Below, piece by piece: positions 57,215 to 64,000 of a stretch of 64,000 bases of DNA. The DNA lies in NCBI GenBank assembly GCA_049325315.1, contig JBMONB010000197.1, positions 115,536 to 179,535 on the forward strand. Direction: 5' to 3'. The notes beneath the pieces were generated by a model. That model made no database searches. It was not told where the DNA came from and saw nothing but the letters and a program-made list of their open reading frames with translations. The stretch's first letter is position 1. Every line of letters starts with the position of its first letter. This DNA is from JAWLHU01 sp049325315. Lineage in GTDB: Bacteria; Bacillota; Sulfobacillia; Symbiobacteriales; Symbiobacteriaceae. The position numbers were made by a program, and so were the translations under genes.

Positions 57215-57979
57215 CTATGCCACGGGGTTCATGAGGGTCCCGATGCCGGGAATCGTGATCTCCACCACGTCGCTGGGCTTCATGGGTCCTACGCCCTTGG
57301 GAGTGCCGGTCAGAATCAGGTCGCCAGGCACCAGGGTCATGATCTGGGAGAGGAAGCTCAGCAGCTTGGGCACATCGTGGATCATCAGGTTGGTCGAATC
57401 CGACTGGCGCACCTCGCCGTTGCAGGTGAGGGTGACCTGCACATCCAGCGGGTTGACGCCGTCGGTCACCAGCACCGGGCCGCAGGGCAGGTAGGTGTCG
57501 AACGACTTCGCCCGGCCGAAGCCGAAGGGGAGGTCCCCCTTCTGGAAGTCACGGTCCGAGACATCGTTAGCGATGGTGTAGCCGAAGACGTGGGAGAGCG
57601 CATCCTCCCGCGAGACGTTCTTCGCGGTCTTTCCGATCACCACCGCCAGTTCTGCCTCCCAGTGGATGGCGTGTTCCCGGTGGTGCAGCACAATCGCTTC
57701 GCCGGGATTGAGCAGGGCGGAGGGCGCCTTCAGGAAGAACATCGGCTCGCTGGGCGGCAGGTTGCCCAGCTCGGCGGCGTGTTCGGCGTAGTTCCTACCG
57801 ATACAGACAATCTTCGAGGGCTCCACCGGCACCAGCAGCTTGGCTCCCTCCAGGGAGTCTACCCGCCCGGTCTCTTTTCCGCCGCTGTACGGAGCGCCAT
57901 CGAGCTCGTGGATCTTCTTACCCGACAGTCGACCCCAGCGGGCTGGTCCCTCCTGCGTCATGTACCGAACGAACTGCAT
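57215..57979 (-). CDS. Fumarylacetoacetate hydrolase family protein
   Basis: 254 residues from ATG 57979 behind AAAGGAGAGG. The family motifs are IVCIGRNYAEHAAELGN, MFFLKAPSALLNPGEAIVLH, HWEAELAVVIGK (metal-binding Glu/Asp) and FGYTIANDVSDRDFQ, with GDLILTGTPKGVGPM near the C-terminus. Relatives include 2-hydroxyhepta-2,4-diene-1,7-dioate isomerase/decarboxylase, acylpyruvase and oxaloacetate decarboxylase. Substrate not determined. It may act in aromatic or amino acid breakdown. Confidence 0.85.
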   Translation of the reverse strand: MQFVRYMTQEGPARWGRLSGKKIHELDGAPYSGGKETGRVDSLEGAKLLVPVEPSKIVCIGRNYAEHAAELGNLPPSEPMFFLKAPSALLNPGEAIVLHHREHAIHWEAELAVVIGKTAKNVSREDALSHVFGYTIANDVSDRDFQKGDLPFGFGRAKSFDTYLPCGPVLVTDGVNPLDVQVTLTCNGEVRQSDSTNLMIHDVPKLLSFLSQIMTLVPGDLILTGTPKGVGPMKPSDVVEITIPGIGTLMNPVA

Positions 57980-58146
57980 GGTCGTCGCCTCTCCTTTTGA
58001 ATGACAAATGCGTGGGTGGTGGGTTTCCTTCATCCTGTTCAACGGAAGGAAAAACGATTCCTTTCGAATAGCAGGCAAAAAGGAATCAGGTGATGAATGG
58101 GGAATTCCACCGCCCGGGGCAGACTCTAGGGGAGGGATTTCGAGCG

Positions 58147-58896
58147 ATGGAACTGACGATCCTGGGGCGATACTCGCCCTTTCCGGCCAACGGCGGTGCG
58201 ATGAGCGGCTACCTGGTCCGCCACAGAGGGACCACCCTGCTGCTCGATGCCGGTAACGGCGTGGCCGCACGCCTTCAGCAGCACGTGAAGATCGAGGAAC
58301 TGACGGCGGTCGTGATTTCTCATCTGCACGAGGATCACATCGGCGATGCGCACTGCCTGCGGTTCATGCAGCTAGATGCCCTCATGACCAAGCGGACGAG
58401 CGCCAAGCTACAGATCTATGCGCCGGCGGAGCCGGTGGAGAGGCTCGCCTGGCTGGAGGGCGGCGAGGACTGGCAGGAGCTCCGCGCCTATGATCCGGTC
58501 CAGCCACTGGTGTTGGGCGAGTTGGAGATCGCCTTTACCCGCACCAACCACCCGATTCCCACCTACGCCATGCGGATCAAGCCCGTGGGCGCAGCGGGAC
58601 CCGTGCTCTTCTACACCGCCGACACCGGTGAGTCGGCAGCGGTCACGGAGGCCGCCCGGGGTGCCGACCTCTTGCTCGTGGAGGCCTCGCTCACCGAGCA
58701 GTACGCCTCCAAGCGGGTGTTCGGCCACCTGACCGGCGCGGAGGCGGCCACCATGGGGCGTGATGCCGGGGCGAAGCGGGTCCTGCTTACCCACCTCTAC
58801 CCGGGGATCGACCTGGCCCAGCTGGTACGGGAGGCGAAGCCGGTACTGTCTCATATAGAGCTGGCCGAGGAGGGCCGGACCTACCCGATCGGCTGA
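58147..58896 (+). CDS. Metallo-beta-lactamase fold hydrolase (RNase Z-like)
   Basis: 249 residues from ATG 58147 (GGGGAGGG upstream). LDAGNGVAARLQ and SHLHEDHIGDAH near 58 give the H-x-H-x-D-H metal motif; further metal ligands are in YTADTGESAA and LLVEASL / VLLTHLYPG. The domain lacks the long flexible arm of tRNase Z. Function could be hydrolase of unknown ester or nuclease-like. Terminated by a hairpin (58908-58930). Confidence 0.8.
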   Translation: MELTILGRYSPFPANGGAMSGYLVRHRGTTLLLDAGNGVAARLQQHVKIEELTAVVISHLHEDHIGDAHCLRFMQLDALMTKRTSAKLQIYAPAEPVERLAWLEGGEDWQELRAYDPVQPLVLGELEIAFTRTNHPIPTYAMRIKPVGAAGPVLFYTADTGESAAVTEAARGADLLLVEASLTEQYASKRVFGHLTGAEAATMGRDAGAKRVLLTHLYPGIDLAQLVREAKPVLSHIELAEEGRTYPIG

Positions 58897-58904
58897 CCCA
58901 CGTC

Positions 58905-58932
58905 GGAGAAGGTGAGTGCCCTCCTTCTTTTT
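58905..58932 (+). terminator. Terminator after the metallo-hydrolase gene
   Basis: AGAAGG and CCTTCT form a short stem near 58906-58927 with a T-run (CTTTTTC) after it. Confidence 0.6.
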
Positions 58933-58945
58933 CGCTATTGCCGTT

Positions 58946-58965
58946 TAATACCCCCGGGGGTATTA
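58946..58965. promoter_or_regulatory. Perfect 20-bp palindrome upstream of the NifX-like gene
   Basis: TAATACCCCCGGGGGTATTA is a perfect palindrome 26 bases before ATG 58992. The TACCCC...GGGGTA layout is that of operators bound by CsoR/RcnR-family metal or sulfur sensors. No csoR gene is in the window. Confidence 0.65.
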
Positions 58966-58991
58966 TGAAGGCAGCGAAGGAGGTCGAGACC

Positions 58992-59363
58992 ATGCGAGTG
59001 GGCATTCCGGTTCGGAACGGGCAGATTTTCGGGCACTTCGGTCAGGCTCAGACCTTTCTGCTGGTTGACATTGAGAACGGCCAGGTGGTCAACCAGCTGG
59101 AGGTAGACGCCAGCGATACCGGCGGCCATGCTGCCAACGTTACCTTCCTGAAGGAACAGGGCGTTACCCACGTGATTGCCATGGGGATTGGAGACGGAGC
59201 GCTGGAGCGTTTCGCCAGGCTGTCCATACCGGTGACCGCGGGAGTCAAGGGCGACCCGCTTGAGGCGGCCGTCCAGCTGGCGAAGGGTGCCCTGGTGAGT
59301 GACGAGAGCTACATCCACCATCACCATCATCATCATCACGATCACGACCATGACCACGACTAA
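58992..59363 (+). CDS. NifX/NifB-like (dinitrogenase iron-molybdenum cofactor family) protein with His-rich tail
   Basis: 123 residues from ATG 58992, seven bases after AAGGAGGTC. The core RVGIPVRNGQIFGHFGQAQTFLLVDIENGQVV ... GVTHVIAMGIGDGALERFARLSIPVTAGVKGDPLEAA matches the NifB/NifX family domain. The C-terminus has eight His in a row and then alternating Asp/His, a metal-binding tail. No nif genes are nearby; such stand-alone members are common and their role is unsettled. It likely buffers or delivers a metal. Upstream palindrome suggests metal-responsive control. Confidence 0.85.
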   Translation: MRVGIPVRNGQIFGHFGQAQTFLLVDIENGQVVNQLEVDASDTGGHAANVTFLKEQGVTHVIAMGIGDGALERFARLSIPVTAGVKGDPLEAAVQLAKGALVSDESYIHHHHHHHHDHDHDHD

Positions 59364-59387
59364 GAAGCTGCCTTCTGCATACGATCT

Positions 59388-59421
59388 GAGACAGCCACGA
59401 TGGCTGTCTCTTGCTTTTTTT
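59388..59421 (+). terminator. Terminator after the NifX-like gene
   Basis: GAGACAGCCA (59388-59397) and TGGCTGTCTC (59401-59410) form a perfect 10-bp stem with a three-base loop and a strong T-run. Confidence 0.9.
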
Positions 59422-59448
59422 GGGGATAGACAGGTCAGGCCGTATCGC

Positions 59449-59477
59449 TTTACAATCGTAATCGACTAATCTAACAT
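59449..59477 (+). promoter_or_regulatory. Sigma-A promoter of the YceI gene
   Basis: -35 TTTACA (59449-59454), 17-base spacer, -10 TAACAT (59472-59477). The predicted start is about 20 bases ahead of ATG 59504. Confidence 0.65.
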
Positions 59478-59503
59478 AAGCCAAACACCAAGGAGGAGTT
59501 CCC

Positions 59504-60034
59504 ATGAGCAAGAGCATCTGGAACGTGGATCCGTCGCACACCCAGGCCGAGTTTTCCGTGAAGCATATGATGTTCGCGACCGTGAAGGGCCGTTTCGACA
59601 AGCTGGAGGGCCAGATCGAGGCCGACCCGGCGGATCTCACCACCGCCACGTTCAAGGGCAGCGTGGAGGTCGACTCCGTTACCACCGGCGATGCACAGCG
59701 GGACGGGCACCTGAAGTCCGCCGACTTCTTCGACGCCGCCAACCACCCCACGCTCACCTTTGAGTCCACCGAGATCCGGCGCGATGGTGACGACTACAAG
59801 ATGGTGGGCAACCTGACTATTCGAGGCGTCACCCGGCAGGTGGTCTTCGACTTCACCTACGAGGGCGCCGGGAAGGATCCCTGGGGGAACGAGCGAATTG
59901 GTTTTGCAGCGGAGACCAAGGTGAACCGGAAGGACTTCGGCCTGACCTGGAACGCTGCACTGGAAGCGGGCGGCGTGCTGGTGGGGGATCAGGTCAAGAT
60001 CGCCGTCTACGGGCAGGCGGTCAAGCAGGGCTAA
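59504..60034 (+). CDS. YceI family lipid-binding protein
   Basis: 176 residues without a signal peptide. WNVDPSHTQAEFSVKHMMFATVKGRFDKLEG is the typical YceI start, followed by DGHLKSADFFDAANHPTLTFESTEI and VTRQVVFDFTYEGAGKDPWGNERIGF. The family forms a lipocalin-like barrel that binds isoprenoids or amides. ATG 59504 has AAGGAGGAG upstream and its own promoter. Confidence 0.9.
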   Translation: MSKSIWNVDPSHTQAEFSVKHMMFATVKGRFDKLEGQIEADPADLTTATFKGSVEVDSVTTGDAQRDGHLKSADFFDAANHPTLTFESTEIRRDGDDYKMVGNLTIRGVTRQVVFDFTYEGAGKDPWGNERIGFAAETKVNRKDFGLTWNAALEAGGVLVGDQVKIAVYGQAVKQG

Positions 60035-60052
60035 GCAAGGGAGGAAGGCGAC

Positions 60053-60535
60053 GTGGAGCGGGTGCATCCCGAGACTCGGATCGGACACGTCCACCTGAAG
60101 GTGTCGAACCTGGACCGGTCGGTCCGGTTCTACACTGAGGCCCTGGGCTTTGAGGTGATGCAGCGGTGGGGGGACAGCGCAGCCTTTCTCAGCTTTGGCG
60201 GCTACCACCACCACCTGGGCCTGAACACCTGGGAGTCGAAGGGCGGCCGTCCCCCGGGGCCGGGGAGCACCGGGCTTTACCATGTGGCGATTCTCTACCC
60301 CAGCCGTAAAGAGCTGGCCCGAGCGCTGAAGCGCTTGCTGGCGCACGGCGTTCAGCTCGACGGCGCAGCAGATCATGGGGTGAGCGAGGCGCTCTACCTG
60401 CACGATCCCGACGGCAATGGCCTGGAGCTTTACCGGGACCGGGCGCCCGAGGAGTGGCCCCGGGACCCCGACGGCACCCTGGCCATGTACAACGCCCCGG
60501 TTGACCTGCGAGGGTTGCTGGCGGAGGCGGATTAG
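60053..60535 (+). CDS. VOC superfamily protein (glyoxalase/dioxygenase-like)
   Basis: 160 residues from GTG 60053 behind AAGGGAGGAAGG. GHVHLKVSNLDRSVRFYTEALGFEV is the first beta-alpha-beta module and GLYHVAILYPSRKELARALKRLL ... DHGVSEALYLHDPDGNGLELYRDR the second. HVHLK and the later His and Glu (DPDGNGLELY) are the usual metal ligands. It resembles catechol 2,3-dioxygenase-like CatE halves and Bacillus YfiE-type proteins. Substrate unknown. Co-transcribed with YceI. Confidence 0.8.
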   Translation: MERVHPETRIGHVHLKVSNLDRSVRFYTEALGFEVMQRWGDSAAFLSFGGYHHHLGLNTWESKGGRPPGPGSTGLYHVAILYPSRKELARALKRLLAHGVQLDGAADHGVSEALYLHDPDGNGLELYRDRAPEEWPRDPDGTLAMYNAPVDLRGLLAEAD

Positions 60536-60551
60536 CATAGGCATAAGGAAA

Positions 60552-60580
60552 AGCCAGGAGCGCTCGTGCTCCTGGCTTCT
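60552..60580 (+). terminator. Terminator of the YceI-VOC transcript
   Basis: AGCCAGGAGC (60552-60561) and GCTCCTGGCT (60568-60577), then TCTGCTG. Confidence 0.7.
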
Positions 60581-60610
60581 GCTGCGCTCACACAGCCGAG
60601 AATGACAGAA

Positions 60611-60645
60611 CCTGCACAGGAGCAGCGAAAGCGCTCCTGTGCAGG
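60611..60645. terminator. Second hairpin with GAAA loop
   Basis: CCTGCACAGGAGC (60611-60623) pairs with GCTCCTGTGCAGG (60633-60645); a bulged A and two more GC pairs close a GAAA tetraloop. Possible terminator or processing stem for the ychF side. Confidence 0.5.
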
Positions 60646-60656
60646 TGACGGGACAG

Positions 60657-60702
60657 CCCCACGCGTGGGGGGTTGGGGGGAGGATGCGCTCTTCCTCCCC
60701 CC
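60657..60702 (-). terminator. GC-rich hairpins at the end of ychF
   Basis: CCCCACGCGTGGGG (60657-60670) is a perfect palindrome. GGGGGGAGGA (60675-60684) pairs with TCCTCCCCCC (60693-60702) and lies three bases after the ychF stop on the minus strand. Confidence 0.6.
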
Positions 60703-60704
60703 AC

Positions 60705-61808
60705 CTATACATTGAACCGGAAGTTGACCACGTCGCCGTCCTGCATGACGTACTCCTTGCCCTCCAGCCGGACCTTGCCGGCCTCGCGGGCGGCCGCCAT
60801 GGAGCCGGCGGCGACCAGGTCGTCGAAGGTGACGATTTCGGCCCGAATAAAGCCCCGCTCGATGTCGGAGTGAATCTCGCCGGCCGCCTGGGGCGCCTTC
60901 GTCCCCTTGCGGATTGTCCAGGCCCGGGACTCCGTCTCGCCGGCGGTCAGGAAGGACATCAGGTTGAGCAGGTCATAGCCCGACCGGATCACCCGGTCGA
61001 GACCCGACTCGGTCAGGCCCAGGTCGGCCAGGAAGACCGCCCGCTCCTCGTCGTCCATCTCGGCCAGTTCGGACTCGATCTTGGCCGAGACGGGCACCAC
61101 CTCGTTGCGCTCGCTGCCGGCCAGCTCCTTCACCTGCCGGACGGCCTCGACCCTGAACGGATCGGCCACATGCTCCTCGGTCACGTTGGCGATGTACATC
61201 ACCGGCTTGGCGGTGATCAGGTGCAGTTCCTTCAGCACCTTGGCCTCTTCCGTGTTCTGAATCTCGACGGTCCGAGCGGCCTTGCCGTCCTCCAAGGCCT
61301 CCTTGAGGCGAACCAGCAGCCCGTACTCGACCTGGGCCTCCTTGACCCCCGCCTTGGCCGCCTTGGCGATCCGGTCGTACCGCTTGTCCACCGTCTCCAT
61401 ATCGGCCAGGATCAGTTCGAGGTTGATCACCTCGATATCGGAGAGAGGGTCCACCTTGCCGTGCACGTGGGTGATGTCGGAGTCCTCAAAGCAGCGCACC
61501 ACGTGGGCGATCGCATCAACCTCACGGATGTGGTGCAGAAACTTGTTCCCCAGCCCCTCGCCCTTGGACGCACCTTTGACAATACCGGCGATATCGATGA
61601 ATTTGATGGCAGTGGGCACGATACGCTTGGAGTGAAACAGCTTGGCCAGAACCGGCAGGCGCTCATCCGGCACATCCACCACGCCGACGTTGGGCTCGAT
61701 GGTGCAGAACGGATAATTGGCCGCCTCAGCCCCAGCCTTGGTGATCGCGTTAAACAGAGTCGACTTGCCGACGTTCGGCAAGCCGACGATTCCGACCGAG
61801 AGTCCCAT
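60705..61808 (-). CDS. ychF: Ribosome-binding ATPase YchF
   Basis: 367 residues. G1 is GLPNVGKST at residues 9-17, FIDIAGIVKGASKGEGLG provides G3, and NVTEEHV replaces the GTP-specific NKxD with N-x-x-E, which explains ATP preference. The TGS domain is at the C-terminus (RTWTIRKGTKAPQAAGEIHSDIERGFIRAEIV, written here with the family pattern). It binds ribosomes and is a conserved Obg-family member. ATG 61808 has GAGGGGGGG upstream. Length and motifs match the family. Confidence 0.95.
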   Translation of the reverse strand: MGLSVGIVGLPNVGKSTLFNAITKAGAEAANYPFCTIEPNVGVVDVPDERLPVLAKLFHSKRIVPTAIKFIDIAGIVKGASKGEGLGNKFLHHIREVDAIAHVVRCFEDSDITHVHGKVDPLSDIEVINLELILADMETVDKRYDRIAKAAKAGVKEAQVEYGLLVRLKEALEDGKAARTVEIQNTEEAKVLKELHLITAKPVMYIANVTEEHVADPFRVEAVRQVKELAGSERNEVVPVSAKIESELAEMDDEERAVFLADLGLTESGLDRVIRSGYDLLNLMSFLTAGETESRAWTIRKGTKAPQAAGEIHSDIERGFIRAEIVTFDDLVAAGSMAAAREAGKVRLEGKEYVMQDGDVVNFRFNV

Positions 61809-61955
61809 GAGTGCCCCCCTCTACCAAAATACCTTCACGATTATACTGGATGAGACTGCACGGTGCAATTCTCAGCAACCAGGAGAGGGAGGGGAAGGAG
61901 ATCCGCTTGTCGTAGTAGTTTGGATGATGCTGGCTATGAGGGGGAGGTGAGCCCC

Positions 61956-62627
61956 TTGTCTGACATTGAGTTTCTGCGGACCCTGCCGCTCTTTGAAGGC
62001 CTCCCCGATGAGGATATGGCCCGCGTCGCCGCCCTGGCCAGGGAGCGGCGCTACCGCAAGGGCACGATCCTCTTCAACGAAGGGGACCCCGGCGAGGCGA
62101 TCTACTTTGTGAAGGATGGCCGGATCCGTGTCACCCGGCTTTCGGCCAGCGGCCAGGAGCAGGTGCTCCGGGTCTGGGGTCCCGGCAGCGCCGTCGGGCT
62201 GGTGGTGCTGGCCGACAAGGCCGACTACCCGGCCACCGGGCAGGTGGTGGAGGACGCCATTCTCTACGCCTTCCGGGTCGACGACCTGCTGGCGCTCATG
62301 CCCGAGAGCCAACCCCTGGCCGCCAACGCCTTCCGCCTGGTGGGGCAGCGGCTGCGGCTGGCCCGGGACACGGCGCACGACCTGGCGGTGCACAACACCC
62401 ACGGCCGCCTGGCCAGCCTGCTGCTGAAGACCGCCGAGGAGCAGGGCGGCCTGCGCATCACCCTGGGCCTGACCCACCAGGATATCGCCGGCATGATCGG
62501 CACCAGCCGGGAGACGGTCACCCGGGTCCTGGCCGACTTCCGCCGGACCAAGTGTATCCGTGTGGAGGGCGAGGAGTTGGTGATCCTCGACGAGAAGCGG
62601 CTCCGTGAGTGGATGGGCGAAATGTAG
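61956..62627 (+). CDS. Crp/Fnr-family transcriptional regulator
   Basis: About 223 residues from TTG 61956, six bases after GGGGGAGGTG. The cNMP-binding-type beta-barrel (about 10-115, FNEGDPGEAIYFVKDGRIRVTRLSASGQEQVLRVWGPG) is followed by a dimerisation helix and a winged helix (LGLTHQDIAGMIGTSRETVTRVLADF), which matches the Crp HTH. No Fe-S Cys are present in the usual Fnr positions. Effector unknown. A 15-bp terminator follows directly. Confidence 0.9.
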   Translation: MSDIEFLRTLPLFEGLPDEDMARVAALARERRYRKGTILFNEGDPGEAIYFVKDGRIRVTRLSASGQEQVLRVWGPGSAVGLVVLADKADYPATGQVVEDAILYAFRVDDLLALMPESQPLAANAFRLVGQRLRLARDTAHDLAVHNTHGRLASLLLKTAEEQGGLRITLGLTHQDIAGMIGTSRETVTRVLADFRRTKCIRVEGEELVILDEKRLREWMGEM

Positions 62628-62664
62628 CAGAAAGGTCGGGGCGTTGGCTGCCCCGACCTTTCTG
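62628..62664 (+). terminator. Terminator after the Crp/Fnr gene
   Basis: CAGAAAGGTCGGGGC (62628-62642) and GCCCCGACCTTTCTG (62650-62664) form a perfect 15-bp stem, with the T-rich 3' arm serving as the tract. Confidence 0.8.
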
Positions 62665-62753
62665 AATGTGTGACAGTACTGATTTGATTCGAAGGATTCA
62701 CTGCTTCTACCCCGAATAAGCAGAACAAATCATTCCAGCAAAGGGGTAGGGAA

Positions 62754-63872
62754 TTGCTGCTGCAGGCGCTGCTGCTCCTCTCTGTGCCTGCCCTGGTTCT
62801 GCAGGGCGTCCGGCGTGTGAAGCTGCTGAAGGTGATCGGGCCTGTTGTGCTCTGTTATGCCCTGGGCATCTTGTGGGGGAATCTCGGCCTCTTCCCGCCT
62901 GACTCCTCGGTGGCCATGTCGGTGGCGGAGGTGGCGGTACCCCTGGCGATCCCCCTGCTCCTCTTCTCCACCGAGCTGGCCAGTTGGTGGCGCTTGGCAC
63001 GGACCACCGTGCTCTCCTTCGGCCTGGCCATGGTCTCCGTGCTGGTGACCGCTACGCTGGGCGCCTTCCTCTTTGCCGACCAGGTTCGTGACTCCTGGAA
63101 GATCGCCGGCATGTTCGTGGGAGTCTACACCGGCGGCACCGCCAACCTGACCGCCATCGGGATGGCCCTGGGGGTGGAGCAGGAGACCTTCGTGCTGGTC
63201 AATGCCGCGGATATTCTGGCGGGGAGCCTCTACCTGCTCTTCCTACTCACGGTGGCTCAGCGGGTGCTGCTCCGGTTCCTGCCGCCCTTCCGGGGGCGCG
63301 GGGAGGGGGTGACTGCACAGGTGGCTGCCGCCGCGGAGGAGGCGCCGCCGCGCCCGACGGTGGTTCAGGTTCTGCTGGGGCTGCTGCTCGCCGCCGGATT
63401 GGTGGGGGTCAGCGTCGGCCTCTCCTTCCTGGTGGCGGGCCGCATCGTCGAGGGGGTTGTGATCCTCGCGATCACCACCCTGGGCATCGCCGCCTCGCTC
63501 TACCGTCCCATCCGCCTGCTGCCGGGCACCGACGCCTCCGGCCAGTACCTGCTCCTGGTCTTCTGCTTTGCCATCGGCTCCATGTCCGACTTCCAGAAGC
63601 TGACCGCAGCCCCGACGATCATGCTCTACCTGGGCGTGGTCCTGGTGGGCGCCATTCTCCTGCACTTCTTCCTGGCCGCCCTCTTCAAGATTGACGCCGA
63701 CACGGTGATCATCACCTCCACTGCGGCGGTCTTCAGCCCCGCCTTCGTCGGCCCGGTGGCAGCGGCGCTGGGCAACCGTGAGGTCCTGGTCCCCGGCCTG
63801 ACCACTGGGGTGGTGGGATACGCTGTTGGGACCTACCTGGGGCTGGCGCTCTCCTATGTGCTGATGCCCTAG
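62754..63872 (+). CDS. DUF819 family membrane protein
   Basis: 372 residues from TTG 62754 behind AAGGGG, with about 10 hydrophobic segments. GPVVLCYALGILWGNLGLFP and MFVGVYTGGTANLTAIGMALG match the DUF819 conserved repeats, with VYTGGTANL resembling helix-breaking substrate-site loops of secondary transporters. The second half carries the pseudo-symmetric counterpart (TAAVFSPAFVGPVAAALGNREVLVPGLTTGVVGYAVGTYLG). Function unknown; a symporter of organic anions or amino acids is a guess. Confidence 0.85.
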   Translation: MLLQALLLLSVPALVLQGVRRVKLLKVIGPVVLCYALGILWGNLGLFPPDSSVAMSVAEVAVPLAIPLLLFSTELASWWRLARTTVLSFGLAMVSVLVTATLGAFLFADQVRDSWKIAGMFVGVYTGGTANLTAIGMALGVEQETFVLVNAADILAGSLYLLFLLTVAQRVLLRFLPPFRGRGEGVTAQVAAAAEEAPPRPTVVQVLLGLLLAAGLVGVSVGLSFLVAGRIVEGVVILAITTLGIAASLYRPIRLLPGTDASGQYLLLVFCFAIGSMSDFQKLTAAPTIMLYLGVVLVGAILLHFFLAALFKIDADTVIITSTAAVFSPAFVGPVAAALGNREVLVPGLTTGVVGYAVGTYLGLALSYVLMP

Positions 63873-64000
63873 AGGGGACTCCTGATGTCAATATGTACCC
63901 TAGACCAGTGTTCCGGCTGCATGCGTCATGCGGCCGGGTGGTGGTTAGGGACAGCCATGATTCCATAGCAAAGCTGATCCTGGCCTGCTGCTTAGCCACG

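Noticed and set aside
60611..60702. Three consecutive hairpins considered as a small RNA
   Set aside because: They lie between convergent gene ends and behave as terminator-type stems; no promoter is evident.
63733..63999. Minus-strand frame of 88 residues at the window end
   Set aside because: Overlaps the DUF819 gene, arginine/proline-rich composition and no ribosome site.

Overview
The window is about 64 kb of GC-rich, gene-dense bacterial DNA with many GTG and TTG starts, strong GGAGG-type ribosome binding sites and tight operons. Spore germination genes (sleB-ypeB), a possible alpha/beta-type spore protein, single-chain L-serine dehydratase, TPP and c-di-GMP riboswitches and short lipoprotein signals point to an endospore-forming, motile Firmicute of high GC content. 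Symbiobacterium or a relative fits best, but that is inference from gene content; there is no rRNA or tRNA to confirm it.

Layout. (1) 1-2990: a plus-strand cluster of a glycosyltransferase-like protein, a SerB-type HAD phosphatase, a nucleotidyltransferase and a methyltransferase, probably making an envelope or nucleotide-activated compound. (2) 3.1-10.1 kb: HerA-like ATPase, GDT1-type membrane protein, a pair of ABC-2 permeases without their ATPase, a polysaccharide deacetylase and a HelD-type helicase. (3) 10.7-15.7 kb: a compact three-gene operon of two SF1 helicase-like proteins and a RecB-type nuclease with probable Fe-S cysteines, resembling a split AddAB/AdnAB machine. (4) 15.8-26.5 kb: a chemoreceptor behind a c-di-GMP-I riboswitch, RecJ, thiol peroxidase, a CDF transporter, Lgt, a cupin regulator, an ECF sigma factor and a histidine-kinase-like ATPase. 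(5) 26.5-29.2 kb: a large nested palindrome (possible structured RNA) next to the sleB-ypeB germination operon. (6) 29.2-39.2 kb: ThiT behind a TPP riboswitch, a single-domain cupredoxin, a DacF-type carboxypeptidase, an M29 peptidase, a 12-fold octapeptide repeat protein, a YCF48-like lipoprotein and several small unknowns.

(7) 39.2-57.1 kb is the most coherent part. About 13.7 kb of minus-strand genes run in one direction from 52853 to 39191: DadA-like oxidase, proline racemase family enzyme, DapA-family lyase, a second racemase family enzyme, a five-gene branched-chain-type ABC importer, L-serine dehydratase, tungsten/molybdenum aldehyde:ferredoxin oxidoreductase and an ornithine cyclodeaminase family reductase. 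Divergent from it lies a sigma-54 activator, followed by a plus-strand operon of BFD-type ferredoxin, 2Fe-2S protein, FAD/NAD oxidoreductase and MoaD-like protein. A textbook -24/-12 promoter precedes this operon and a weaker one precedes the DadA-like gene. The set fits uptake and breakdown of proline or 4-hydroxyproline (epimerase, D-amino acid dehydrogenase, deaminating lyase), with the aldehyde oxidoreductase a candidate for the semialdehyde step.

(8) 57.2-64 kb: fumarylacetoacetase-family hydrolase, metallo-beta-lactamase fold protein, a NifX-like protein with a histidine tail behind a perfect 20-bp palindrome, YceI, a VOC protein, YchF, a Crp/Fnr regulator and a DUF819 membrane protein. 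No insertion sequences, CRISPR arrays, tRNAs or rRNAs were seen.
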